Position numbers and translations under genes: made by a program
Origin: Helicostylum pulchrum
Lineage: Eukaryota; Mucoromycota; Mucoromycetes; Mucorales; Mucoraceae
Length of the DNA: 64,000 bases
Direction of reading: 5' to 3'
Assembly: GCA_025677825.1 (NCBI GenBank)
Contig: JAIXMO010000050.1
Span: 62,001 to 126,000, forward strand
Shown here: positions 10,701 to 23,618 of the stretch, one piece after another
Numbering within the stretch: the stretch's first letter is position 1
How the letters are laid out: each line of letters opens with the position of its first letter
Notes under the pieces: generated by a model
The model's database searches: none
What the model was told of the DNA's origin: nothing
What the model saw: the letters and a program-made list of their open reading frames with translations, nothing else

Positions 10701-12231
10701 GAGTGTGTGGTTGATTACTAAAATATATCGAAATAGGTTTATTTTGGCCCAGCCAAGACATGTTCGAGCTATTTTAGAGACCTTGGTTTTCCTATTCCAA
10801 CTGATTATAACGTAGCTGATTACTTGAGTAAGGGTTTTTATTCACTCTGACTGGTTTTTGAATTAATGATATATGATTTATATAGTTGATCTAACCATGA
10901 AACGACCTGATGATGCAGTCACTAGACCTACAACACCTTTACCATCCAGTAATAGTCAAGAGCAACTGCTGGAAGAGATGCATACACCATATTCATTAAC
11001 AAGGAATGAGCAACAACAAGAAGGTTCTGGAGAACTTGATTTATTATCAGAAGCTAATCATACACATTTTCTGCTTGATTCGTTTTACTCTTCTAACCTT
11101 TATCGTACTATTGAAAACCGAGTGGGTCGTTCTGACTCTGCAAATGACAGGACATATTCTGTTTGGGTAGATGCTCCTGGTCAAGAGGAATCTAATTTTT
11201 CGATATATCGTTTCTATCATGAATTGGTAAGTCGTGCTTTATATGTATATATTTGGGGAAATTGGTACAAAGATCGTTAACATAATGTAGTGCTTGTTAT
11301 CATCACGTACTTTTATCAACTTGTATAGAAATCCGTTTTTATTCTTTGCTCATTTTGGATTTTCTATCGTTTTAGCAGTTTTATTAGGTAGTTTATTTTG
11401 GCAAGTAGATGTTGATCTCTCTGGTGTTCAAAACCGACTTGGTGTCTTGTTTTTCATGTGTGCGCTTTTAGGATTTGCGGCTACAAGTGCGTTAGATATG
11501 TTTAGTAAGGAGAGAATTTTGTTTATGAGAGAACGAGAGAATGGATATTACAGTCCTTCATCGTATTTTTTAGCCAAGGTATTATTTGATGTGATTCCAC
11601 TTCGAGTGCTTCCACCTTTAGTGATGGGTTCTATAAGTTATTACATGATTGGATTAAACCCGAGTCTTTATATCTTTGGCAAGTTTTTGTTGGTTTTGGT
11701 ATTGTTTAATTTATCTGCAGCTGGTTTATGTCTATGCTTTGCTACTGCTTTTAAAAATCTATCGGCAGCAAATTTGTTGGCGAATTTAGTGATTTTGTTC
11801 TCCATGTTATTTGGTGGGTTCTTACTAAACAAGGGTAAAATTTTATTTTTATTTGGGAATTCTTTTTTTTTATATAGACTAATTTTATATGTGTGTATAT
11901 ATAGATCATATTCCTCCTATGCTAAGGTAAATTGTGTTTATAATAGATATTTGGTAGTTACTGAAAACTAATTTTTATTATTAGCTGGCTTCAACATCTC
12001 AGTTTCTTTAATTATGGTTATGAAGCACTTATTGTAAATGAGCTTAAAGATATTACTTTGCGAGATAAGTCGATAGCCGATATTCAAATTCCTGGGCCAA
12101 TCATTTTAGCTCGATTTGGTTTCAATGGTCAAGCGTTCTGGTCAGATGTAATTCGGTTAGTTTGCTTTGTACTTGTAACGCTTACGACATCTTTCTTGTT
12201 TTTAAAATATCTTGTAAAAGAGAGACGGTAA
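8549..12231 (+). CDS. ABCG-type half transporter with EGF-like N-terminal region (Adp1-like)
   Basis: Fourteen exons (8549-8681, 8747-8840, 8896-9023, 9077-9205, 9267-9353, 9422-9499, 9556-9656, 9714-10496, 10570-10629, 10737-10827, 10886-11226, 11291-11834, 11905-11926, 11985-12231) join to 945 residues. Residues 1-250 are Cys-rich with EGF-like repeats (CTNGGQCDVSGACVCPVGW; later CDSGWGGINC). A membrane segment follows at about 260-279, then the ATPase with Walker A GPSGAGKSS, signature SGGEKRR, Walker B LLFLDEPTSGLD and TIHQ. The C-terminal half has about six helices. This ectodomain-TM-NBD-TMD order matches yeast Adp1. The substrate is unknown. No signal peptide is visible, so an upstream exon may be missing. 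The exon 6 acceptor follows a run of 21 A; a later TTAG, 12 nt on, is also in frame. Confidence 0.9.
10647..10699. repeat. T53 homopolymer inside an ABC-transporter intron
   Basis: An uninterrupted run of 53 T lies in the 107-nt intron between exons 9 and 10 of the transporter gene. It makes up half the intron and is the longest homopolymer in the window. Its exact length is uncertain because sequencing and assembly handle such runs poorly. Confidence 0.85.
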
Positions 12232-12580
12232 TAAAAATCTATTTTTGATCTGTTTAAAAATAATGCAATTTGAAAACGAGGTTAATTTGACGTACAAAGT
12301 TACACGTTTTATTTTTCCTTCCTTGGCAAATTAGTTTTCCCAGGTCGGCGCCATACTAAATATAAAAAAGATGATAAAGTTAATTCCCGAGAGAGGTAAA
12401 AAATGTAAGAGAGAGAGAGAAACAAATATAAAAGATCGTCATTGGTAATGATTACCGAGACAGAACTGAATTTTCCATAAATTCTGTAACTGTCAGTTTG
12501 AACTCAATTTAGCAATTATAATTATTTTCTATATAACTTTTTTTTTTATTACGTTTTTTAAAGGGAATTTGGTATATGTT
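12232..12580. other. Convergent 3' region of the ABC transporter and Nudix genes
   Basis: 349 bp between two stop codons. It contains a short GA microsatellite (about 12409-12420) and T-rich sequence. No gene. Confidence 0.4.
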
Positions 12581-13332
12581 CTATGAAGAAATGGAAGTAT
12601 TTTCCATCAATTCTTGTAATGTTTGAAATGCGTCATTTGATTTTTCAGTTGTTGCAGTATCTTGAGCAGCAGTAGTAGTAGCAGTAGTAGGAGTTGAAGG
12701 TAAAGACAAGTCACTTTCTTCTTCTTCAATAGGCTTTTTAGGTTGATGTGCAGGACTTAAAATAGAGACACGGATTGCTTCTTGAATATAAGGATTATTT
12801 TGTGTTGCCAACATGGCTTCATCGTATGTAAACCAGCGACGATCTCTCTTCTTACGTTCAGGAAACTTTTTCGCAATTTCGTAAATTTCCATTTCGAATA
12901 TCCAATGATGTGCCTTGATTCGTTTATTAGCACGTTCTACAAATACACCAAGTTTACGGATAATTCTTCCTTTAAGACCTGCTTCTTCCCATGTTTCTCG
13001 AAGTGCAGCTTCTTCTTGAGTTTCATCGATTTCCCAGCCTCCTTTAGGCTTTTGTTAATGTTAATGTTAATGTTAATAAATCAACAGCAAAATAATAATC
13101 ATTCCAAAATAAAAGTACTTACAATAACCCAAGCTTCTGGATTTTTACTTGATGAAATCAAAATGCATCGTTTTGTTATAGGATCAATAGCTAAACAACC
13201 GGCTACTTGTCGAATATTGTGAGAGTCTGTAACATCTTTACCGTGTCCATGTCTAGCCTTCTTTGTATATTTTATTGATGTTTCAGTAGATTCCTCCGGT
13301 GGGGGTGTAGAAAGTTGTCTTGGGCTCATCAT
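12581..13332 (-). CDS. DDP1: Nudix hydrolase, diphosphoinositol polyphosphate phosphohydrolase type
   Basis: Two exons (13332-13123 and 13048-12581) give 225 residues. The Nudix box is complete, GGWEIDETQEEAALRETWEE followed by AGL, and fits Gx5Ex7REUxEExGU. It is preceded by RQVAGCLAI and ILISSSKNPEAWV, as in the DIPP/Ddp1/Aps1 branch, which cleaves pyrophosphates of inositol polyphosphates and diadenosine polyphosphates. The C-terminal 60 residues are Glu/Ser/Thr-rich and probably disordered; they exceed the size of yeast Ddp1. An ATG directly precedes the next one (MMSPRQ), so either may start. The intron carries four TTAATG-type hexamers near its 3' end. Substrate choice within the DIPP/Ap4A group is inferred from similarity only. 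Confidence 0.88.
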
Positions 13333-14161
13333 TTTTGCTGTAGTAATAATAATAAAGAAAAAGAAAAAGAAAAACGAAGGCCCCCTCTATTATGTATATA
13401 TAGCCTTTTTGCGGTGTTTATAAATTATCGAAAATAGAAATCCATCAAGTCCTGCCTTTAAATAGATCGTCGTCATACGTTATATTTAGATTAGCGTTCT
13501 TGAATTCGGCTCGGATAACAACAAAGTGGCAAATATTGGCACTGTTTCATTAAACGTAACTCAAACACCACCATTTTCTACTAAAAAAAAAAGTGAACTC
13601 TACTAAATAAAATGATCAGCAACAGATGATACAGTTTTATTTTTGAAGTTTTAAAATTGTAGATAATCGTAAACAAACAATAACCAACGATTGTAGTCGC
13701 GTGACTAATGATACGCAGAACTTATCCAACCAAAAATACTTTTTTAAGCCGCAAATCCCTTTTTTTGGGGATCGTCGTCTGGTAATAAAATAATAATGTA
13801 CAATCAAGGCCCAACGTTACAAGCAGTAAACTCTTTTCCCGGAATTACTACACGCGCGGTCGGAAAAGATCCGTTTTTGAAAGGACCAATGGTAGATTTT
13901 ACATACCCTTTTAGTTGTGTAAAACCATTAAGCGCAGAGCGCACCACATTCAAAGTGGCGGTGTACATTTACAAATAATACCGGTATAGAGAAAAGTAGA
14001 GAAAAAGCAAAGAAAAGGTATTTTATTGTGCGCTGATATAGCATGGGGAAAGATAAAGGCACCGGTTTTTCGCACCTGTTTTTTAAAAATAATACGTTAA
14101 GCTACAAAAATGATGGTTTGTTGACTTTGAAATAATGTATGAAAGTATAAGTACAGTAAAA
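13333..14161. other. Gene-free interval with a shared GCACC motif
   Basis: Upstream of the Nudix gene. A 60-codon ORF at 13796-13978 has no recognisable feature and was not accepted. At 14059-14089 the sequence GCACCGGTTTTTCGCACC followed by a T-to-A junction repeats the pattern seen at 7533-7570. Confidence 0.35.
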
Positions 14162-14580
14162 AGATCAAGAGTAACAACATAATACCGATATTTGTTTATT
14201 ATACTTGAGTTTAGTCAATTGTGTTTGGTGTAAGAAGAATCAATGAAACTTTATTTAACGTTTGTTTAGTTTTTTCTTGACGAAAAGAAGTTCTCAGTTG
14301 AATTATGTTTTGACAACCTTCAGCTCAAAAATAATATTTATTATTTGAATTCAAAAAAAAAAGGGAGAAGTCTTTTATTATATTTTTAAATGTTAATCTT
14401 AGGTCTTCGCATAACTGAGTAGTCAAAGTTCCCCTTTTACAGAATCCTTAAATGGAAGAGAGTCAATCCCGTAAGACCGATTCTTAAATAAAGTTTCATT
14501 GATTCTTCTTACACCAAACACAATGGACTAAACTCAAGTATAATGAACGTATATCGATATTATGTTGTTACTCTTGATCT
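14162..14580. repeat. Foldback element with about 97-bp inverted arms
   Basis: The left arm (about 14162-14258) and right arm (about 14484-14580) are inverted copies with roughly 90 percent identity over about 97 bp. Both begin AGATCAAGAGTAACAACATA from the outside and include the block TGTTTGGTGTAAGAAGAATC and then AATGAAACTT. The centre (about 225 bp) has no coding potential. Transcribed RNA could form a long hairpin. The form suits a non-autonomous foldback or MITE element; no target duplication was clear. It ends 246 bp before the DBP7 start codon. Confidence 0.75.
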
Positions 14581-14826
14581 CATCATAGTTTTTGTCAAAA
14601 GAAAAAACAATCATACTGTTACAAAATATAAAAGAAAATGTCGAAAATAAAAAATATAGAAATTATCAGACTTTAAAAAATCTCAGTGAGTGTGGTTTGA
14701 GCTTATTTAAAGTATCCCAGTTTACTTTATGATTGGCTATTTCCAAATTCTTACTTAATAATAATAAAAAAAAAAATGTCGAAAATTTTTAAGATCAAGA
14801 TCTTTTCATTCTTAATTTATTAAAAA

Positions 14827-17331
14827 ATGGAGGACGACGGAATCTTGTTAAACTTTAGTACGACACCTTCTACACCAAAGAAGCCTACGGTAAAAAGAGG
14901 CAATGACCGTGGTGTATCAAAACCTTCAGTTTCTAGTACTACTCCTAGAACAACAATTCCTGTTTCTGCACCAACAGAAGAAGGTACTGAAGAAACTCCA
15001 GAAGAAGAAGCTACCACTGGTCTTGCACCAGGAACAAAGATTCGACACGGTAGAGCTCAAATTGCTTCTTCTCTCTTTTCCTCCAACCCTCTTATTCCTA
15101 CCACCTACCAAAAGAAATCTCTCAGTACTCGTGAAGGAGCCAGTAATGCCCCCATGCTTGATTCCAGCTCATTTACCGGTATCGGTATTGAATCTGACTT
15201 GGCCGATCATTTAGTCAACAAGTATAATGTCACTACACCTACCAATGTGCAAGCGAAGGCTATTCCCATTCTATTAGGCCCTTCTTCTTCCGTCAAGACA
15301 GATCATACTGAGGACGTAGATGTGGTTGTGCAAGCCGAGACTGGTTCGGGTAAAACACTTACTTATTTATTACCTATTGTCAATCGACTTATTGCAGCCT
15401 CCACTGCACCCAAGGATGTCACTGACCCCAAGCAACAACCCTTTGGCGATCGTATGGTCGGCACCGTTGCCATCATTTTAACTCCTACTCGTGAATTGGC
15501 TCAACAAGTATTGGGTGTATTGACTCAAATTGTCAGTCTTCCCAGACCCAAGGACGAAAACATGCGTCGTTTGCATTGGATTGTTCCTGGTATTGTTATT
15601 GGCGGTGATTCCAAGGCCAAAGAAAAGGCCCGTTTGAGAAAGGGTGTCAATGTGTTAGTCAGTACGCCTGGCAGACTTTTGGATCATTTGGAAAACACAA
15701 AGAGTTTTGATATCTCGAATTTGAAATGGCTTGTGTTAGATGAAGCAGATCGTTTGTTGGATCTTGGGTTTGAAGAGACTTTAAAGAAGATTATGAATTA
15801 TATTGATGCACGTACCATGATGGGTGGAAATGAAAAGTACAGAGATTTGTTGGTCGGCAAGCAGTGGCCCAAGAGACGTCAAACTATCTTGTGTTCAGCT
15901 ACTTTAAGAGACGATGTCAAACAACTGGCTGGTTGGTCTTTGGTTAAACCTGCATTTGTAAGTGGTACAGACACCAAACGTGATGCATCCAAATTATTAG
16001 CTGCAGGTCATATCGACGAAGAAGACGAAGAAATGAAATTCACTACGCCTAATCAATTGAAACAAACGTATACCATTGTACCCGCCAAGTTACGTTTAAT
16101 CACTTTGTTAGCTATGTTGAGATCTTGCTTTTATGATAAACGTACAAGAAAGAGCGTGAACAGTAAGGTCATTGTCTTCTTTTCTTGTTGTGATTCTGTT
16201 GATTTCCATTATGATTTGTTTGCGCATGCTGGTAAACCTATCTTGGATGAAGATTCGGATGAGGAAGATGATGGTGATGACGATGAACAAAAGATCATGA
16301 AGAAGGCATTGAATGATATTGTTGGAAAGCAAGAAGCCAAGAAATTCGCAAAGAATCTTACAGGAAACAATAAAAATTTCAAGAGTAATCGATCTGATGA
16401 TATTGCTTCTGATGGTAAAAATAAGAAGAAGGCAGCCGTCGTAGAGGAGGCTAGTCAGATCAGTACCCTTTTAGGTGAAAAACAAATCTTCCGTCTTCAC
16501 GGTGATTTAAATCAACAGATTCGCTCCAAGACATTTGCCGAGTTCAGTAAAGCAAAGGCTGGTGTCTTGTTCTGTACTGATGTTGCTGCTCGTGGTTTAG
16601 ATTTACCTAATGTGGATCGTATTATTCAGTATGATGTACCTACTGATCTTAAGGATTACGTACATCGTGCCGGTCGTACTGCTCGTCTCGGTAAAACAGG
16701 TGAGGCTACCTTGTTCTTGTTACCTAGTGAAATGGATTATCTCGACGTCTTGAAAGCTCAAGATTTATTCCCTGAATCTATCACTATGGAAACCATCTTG
16801 AAGAATATTGCTGAGCAAGGTGATGATTTCCAAACTCCTGCTCAAGATATTCAAAACACCATGGAGAATTATATCCTCTCTGATGAAACTGTAAGTTTTT
16901 TTTTTCTTGTAATTTTTATTCAGTATCTAATTTTTTACCGATTCTAATAGCATGTTATGTTGGCTCGTAAAGCATTCTGGTCTACTTGTCGTGCTTATGC
17001 TACTCATCCTGCTGCAGAAAAACATATTTTCCATGTCAAGAGACTTCATTTAGGTCATTTAGCTAAATCATTTGCTTTAAGAGAAGCTCCTTCAAATATC
17101 CATGAAAAGACAAAGGGTAAAAAGAGAAAGGATGCCAAGAACGAACGTATGCCTGGTTTAAAGAAGTTTGAGGGTAAAGATAAACCTACTGGTTCTTATA
17201 AGAATATTAAGGATCCCTTAAAGAGAAACTTTGATCATGCCGGTGAGTTTGCTATTGCTAGTGCCGCTAGTATGACCGACGGTCCTACCACAAAGAAAAA
17301 GAAGAAGAACCCTCCTCCTGCCAGCAGATAA
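14827..17331 (+). CDS. DBP7: ATP-dependent RNA helicase DBP7 (DDX31 family)
   Basis: Two exons (14827-16890, 16951-17331) encode 814 residues. Helicase motifs in order: Q-motif region [12 protein letters not shown], motif I AETGSGKT (about residue 170), [20 protein letters not shown] in [10 protein letters not shown] (about 303), SAT, then TDVAARGLD and HRAGRTAR (about 613). Insertions within the core (GNEKYRDLL before SAT; an acidic stretch near 475-490), the [13 protein letters not shown] segment and the tail with [14 protein letters not shown] are diagnostic of Dbp7, which acts in nucleolar assembly of the 60S ribosomal subunit. The C-terminus is lysine-rich. The long N-terminal 90 residues are low complexity. 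The stop is 155 bp from that of the convergent aminotransferase gene. Confidence 0.95.
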
Positions 17332-17486
17332 AATAGATTGTAACATATTAAATAAATAAAAAGTACTTTTATACATACACACACGCACATACACTTGGCA
17401 AAAAAAACATAAAATGTACTGTACAAAAAGTTAAAAAAAAATATATATGATATTAAACAGTAATGATAAAAAATAAGTTATGACAT

Positions 17487-19219
<1,733 letters not shown>

Positions 19220-20965
19220 TATTTATGTAAAAAAGAGAGAGAGAACAAAAACCAAAAAAAAAAAAATCTAGTTTTTATTGGTTTTTTAAAGTTTGTTGTA
19301 CCTGACTCCGTTTCAAAATTAAGGAAAAAAAAAAAGTAGTACAAAAAAAGATTAGATAAAAGGCGGTAAAAAGTAGGGAAACAAAAATAAAGATTATCTT
19401 ATTTCCAAGTAGGTCTTTTGTTGTTGCTTCTAAGCTTTTTTAAATGGTTCATATACAACAATATGAAGTACAGGGCAGCGAGTCATTAGCTATGACGCAT
19501 CGTATATGAGTCATGCTATTGGACAAAATGGCTTCTGGTATTTAATCTATTTTACTCCACACTTAAGTATCGAAAATATAACTATAAGAAGTGCACTATG
19601 TAACTATTTTTTTTTCTTAAATCTTTACTGCAACCAGATACTTTTTTTTTTACCGAATCACGTTTTCTGCTCTATAAAACAAAGTCACGACCTGAGTCAT
19701 TTATGATGTTTTTTCCCACAGTATTCTAAAAAATTTATACAGATCAGTTACACGTCAACCTCTTATGGTAAATCCGGCTCACCAGCTCACCGTATCTCTT
19801 TTTTTTTTTGGTTATCAGACAGAGAATTTTTTTAAATACAAAAATATGTTTGAGCTATTGTAGAGCAGCTAAAAATATACATCTAAAAGTTACAGGACTA
19901 ATCTAACCTACAGAGAGAACATAGTTTTGGTACTGTTGGGTTTCGCGTTAAAACCTTAAAGTTTTCCTTTTTATTGTTGTATTAAAATTTCCTCGAAAAG
20001 GGTGTCAGATGTATAAGTTTATTAAGTTAGTCGCACAAGTCTAAAAATGAAAAGAGATCTCACCTGTCAAAATAAAAATAAAAGTCGATTTACAGCTTTT
20101 TACTCTTGTTTTACAGCTACTGCAATAATTTAATTTATGTTTTTTACACTTTTTACCCCACAAATTGACTTTTTATCCCAGACTGGAAAAAAAGGGACTT
20201 GAATTAAATCGATGCACCTTGCACCCAACTTAAGTTAAAATGTTTCAATGAGTTTGGTTTTATATTTACGATTGATTCCTTTAAGATAAATAGGGGGACA
20301 GAGAAATACACCTTTTTTTTTCCGTATCTTTTCCGTGTATTTAATAACTAGGTATATACAAAACTAGCTATTTTTTTACAGTACGTATTAAAGAAACTAT
20401 CCACTTACGTAATTATTTTTTTTTATAAAAAAAAATGACGTTTAGTCCTAATAGTTGAAATGCCGTAAATAAACCGGCTTTTTAAAATAGTTAATAGATA
20501 AACCTAATTTATACGACTTGATTCCTTTTAAAGAAAGACTGGAAGAATTTGTGTAGCCATTCAGTTAAAAGCCCTGTCGCTTGGGCTAGAAAGAAAATTT
20601 AGGGCACACTAATTAAAAGTAAAATGGCGCATTACTATTGTCGTACTTGACTGTTTTTGATATTTATTATAACGGGCGGATATTACAATGAGTTATTAGG
20701 TACTGTATAATGTATATTATAGAGGATAAACGTTCTGATGTACTAATTAGAAAATAGTTTGGATAATAGACTCCAAACACCACAGTTCTTAATACATATA
20801 GCAAGTGTTTTTGTATGAACCTAAACATGATGCTCTCTTAACTGATAATCACTTTTATCCCTCACCTTCAAAATCATATAATGCTAGTTACGGCAACGAG
20901 ATATATTTATTTTTTAAATGCCCTAAAATGTGTTTCATCTGGGACTGAATCTACCGTTCGAATAG
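19220..20965. other. Gene-poor AT-rich interval
   Basis: About 1.75 kb with no supportable gene. It includes the upstream region of the aminotransferase gene and several T-run/A-run junctions (for example near 20420-20435). A 66-codon ORF at 19506 begins in-frame but looks random. Confidence 0.4.
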
Positions 20966-22717
20966 TTAAGTTTCCATATTATGGACTGTAGCCAAATGAC
21001 GCGAATAACCTCTTCTATTTGCGTAAGTTCTATTGCATGAGGCACAGTGATTGTTTTCGCCGTTCTTTTCGGAAATAATATCGTGATTAATATTCAGGGG
21101 ACTAGGTAGTGTGATGCCATGAATACTATACAAATGACCTTTATATAATGCTTTATTTTTGTATACTTTATCGCAGGTTGTGCAATGACTGCCTATTTCG
21201 TCAATGACTGGTATTTCATCACGGTTGACAGTGCGAGATGGTAGTTTAGTCGAGGATAATTTTATATTGTGATATTTAGACAGATGCCCTCGATATATAT
21301 CCAATGTTTTATATATTTTATCACAGACATTACAGTGCTTGTTTAAAAGGTCTACGATAGGTGCTATATTGCTAATCATAGTACGTCTCCTGGGAATAAG
21401 CATATTATGAACACTAATCAGATGGTATCTGTATGCGGTTCTTCTAGAATATGTTTTATCGCATAATATACAATGGTTATTTAGACTGTTCCCACCAGTA
21501 TTCGGCAAATATTTGAGGCGCTTGACACCATGGATTTTATCCATATGAATTTGCTGTAAATGTTTTGACAGGAATACCTTTTGGCATTCAGCACAATACT
21601 CCGTATGATCCACAGGGTTCTTACAATCTCTTCCTTGATAAAGCTCTGGAATTTCGTCGAGATGAATGGAAGACAGATGATTTAAATAATTTCTTCGACT
21701 TGTAAGCGTTTTATCACATGCAACACAATAATTCTTTTGACCATTAGCGTTCGGTATCAAATCAAAATTAGAGGGGGGTTCTACGTGGTGTATCTTTTGC
21801 AAATGAGTAATAAAACGCCTTCGGGTTTTATACCTTGTGTCACACACTTTACAGTGACGAATTTTTGGATCAAAATTGCTCAGTTTCGAGTAAACATCCG
21901 GTAAGGTTATTTCATGAATTATAACTAAATGCCGTATATAAACTTTCTTGACTTTATATTTTACATTACAGACATCACAATACAGATTTAAAATATCGAT
22001 TGTTGGCTTCGTATTTTTAGGTTTGCGTAGTTCTTTTGCGGATATAAGATGTGACATATGATGAAATTTAACCAAGTGTATATAGTAGTTTCTTTGCGAC
22101 TTGTATGTAAAATTACATGAACTACAGTAATTGTTTGGATCTTTGATATCAGGTGTTTTTGATGGGTTTGCTTTTGGTCTTCGTCTGGTAAGTGGAATAT
22201 GAATACTATTTAGATTGGCCATATGCTGGCGATACGCTCGGATAGACCTATATTTCTTATTGCATATATTACAGCAAAGCATTTTGAGGTCGATAATTGG
22301 TGTGTCTTTAGTTTTATGGGAGTGTAGTTCGTGATCAAGGTATAACACTCTTCTAAGAAAAGTGATGTCACATATACTACAGTGTCTGGTTTTTACACCT
22401 GTCGATAAATCTATACATATATAATGAGTATTTATCAGTCCGTGTAAAGTATTCTTTCTCTCCTCCTATATATATAAGCCCTCTTTTCAATACTTACTAC
22501 TTTCACATTTGCTTATTTCTAAAGAAGGCGATTCGATCTTCACAGGAGAATATAAACAGCATTTCAAATACTCTTTGCTGTCATCAGTTTCTTGCTTAAT
22601 ATAAGCTCTAGTTCTTGGTCTGTCCATTTTCATATCTCGATTAAACACGTTGCTTTTAACATCTTCATCTGTTTTTTGTCGCATATTGTTTAATGTAGGA
22701 AAGAAAAAGAGTTTCAT
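20966..22717 (-). CDS. C2H2 zinc-finger protein with an 11-finger array
   Basis: Two exons (22717-22498 and 22398-20966) join in frame to 550 residues. The first 70 residues are charged and finger-free. The splice falls just before the first finger. From there to the C-terminus are 11 fingers, mostly C-x2-C-x12-H-x4-H, each with a CDKxYxxRxxYxxHLxxIH-like core and linked by about 20-25 residues, not by the usual TGEKP linker. The regular 42-47-residue period indicates growth by internal duplication. The linkers carry short basic strings (TRRRPKA, IPRRRTM). Probably a nuclear DNA- or RNA-binding protein; its target cannot be told. It stands alone between two gene-poor intervals of 1.7 and 0.9 kb, which may mean recent or lineage-specific origin. 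Confidence 0.8.
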
Positions 22718-23618
22718 GTCGAAAGTATTTTCTTACATTTGATTCAGTCACATATGAAACACATTAAAAAGGGGTAAAGTATCATATAAGCTGAATTGTT
22801 TATGTATCTTAACTAATCGTAAAGTATGTACCAGCACCAACTTTGGGCTTTATACGATTTACAATTAGCTTTTGACAGATACTAAAAAGTAAAATGATAA
22901 ATATATCCGCGTATAAAAGAAGTGTATACTACGTCAACTAATGCATATTAAACTTTCGATCGACTGATGACAGCTATTTGGCTCTGGAAAATAACGGTTA
23001 TCCTTAGACTGAAAGATTAAATCATACATAAACCGTCCAATATGAGAGTTTTAGTTAGTTCAGCAGGGTACTTATATAAACTGAGCAATAATGGGAACCG
23101 TATTATTTTTACTCTGCCCAGTTGGATTGTTACAGTAACGTTCATTAAATTGACGCTCCATACACATTTTATATATACGGGAAAACTACATCTCTCTTTA
23201 TTTTTTAGTTAGTGCTTAACTCTAAAAAGTTAACTTATTGAAAAACATATAATACCTTAAGATTTTGGTTGGTATGTAACCATACATATGGTTATTGAAA
23301 AGTGCCATCTATGACTAAAATACTTTCTACGTGTCGTTTATTTGAGTTTATTGCAGAGACGTATATAAGTCAAACAATTTCAATAGACGATTGAGCAAGA
23401 AAACTAATAATTTTTGACTTAGTTCAGCGTTAACACCTTCTTTAATACTTATTTCTACAGCAACATAATGTCAGTACGAGAAATGATTACTATACAAAAA
23501 ATGTATTTAAAACGCGACAAATTTTTTCGACAGTAACGCGACAAGCACTTGGGGGCAACGCGTTATATATTTTTTTTTTTACTTTTTTTTCTCTCTTTTA
23601 ACAAAATAAGAAAATATC
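22718..23618. other. Divergent intergenic region
   Basis: 901 bp between the zinc-finger gene (-) and SCC3 (+). AT-rich, no coding signal. A T12 run and pyrimidine tract lie just before the SCC3 start. Confidence 0.4.

Noticed and set aside
13796..13978. 60-codon plus-strand ORF
   Set aside because: No motif, no neighbour context, short, and in a region otherwise without coding signal.
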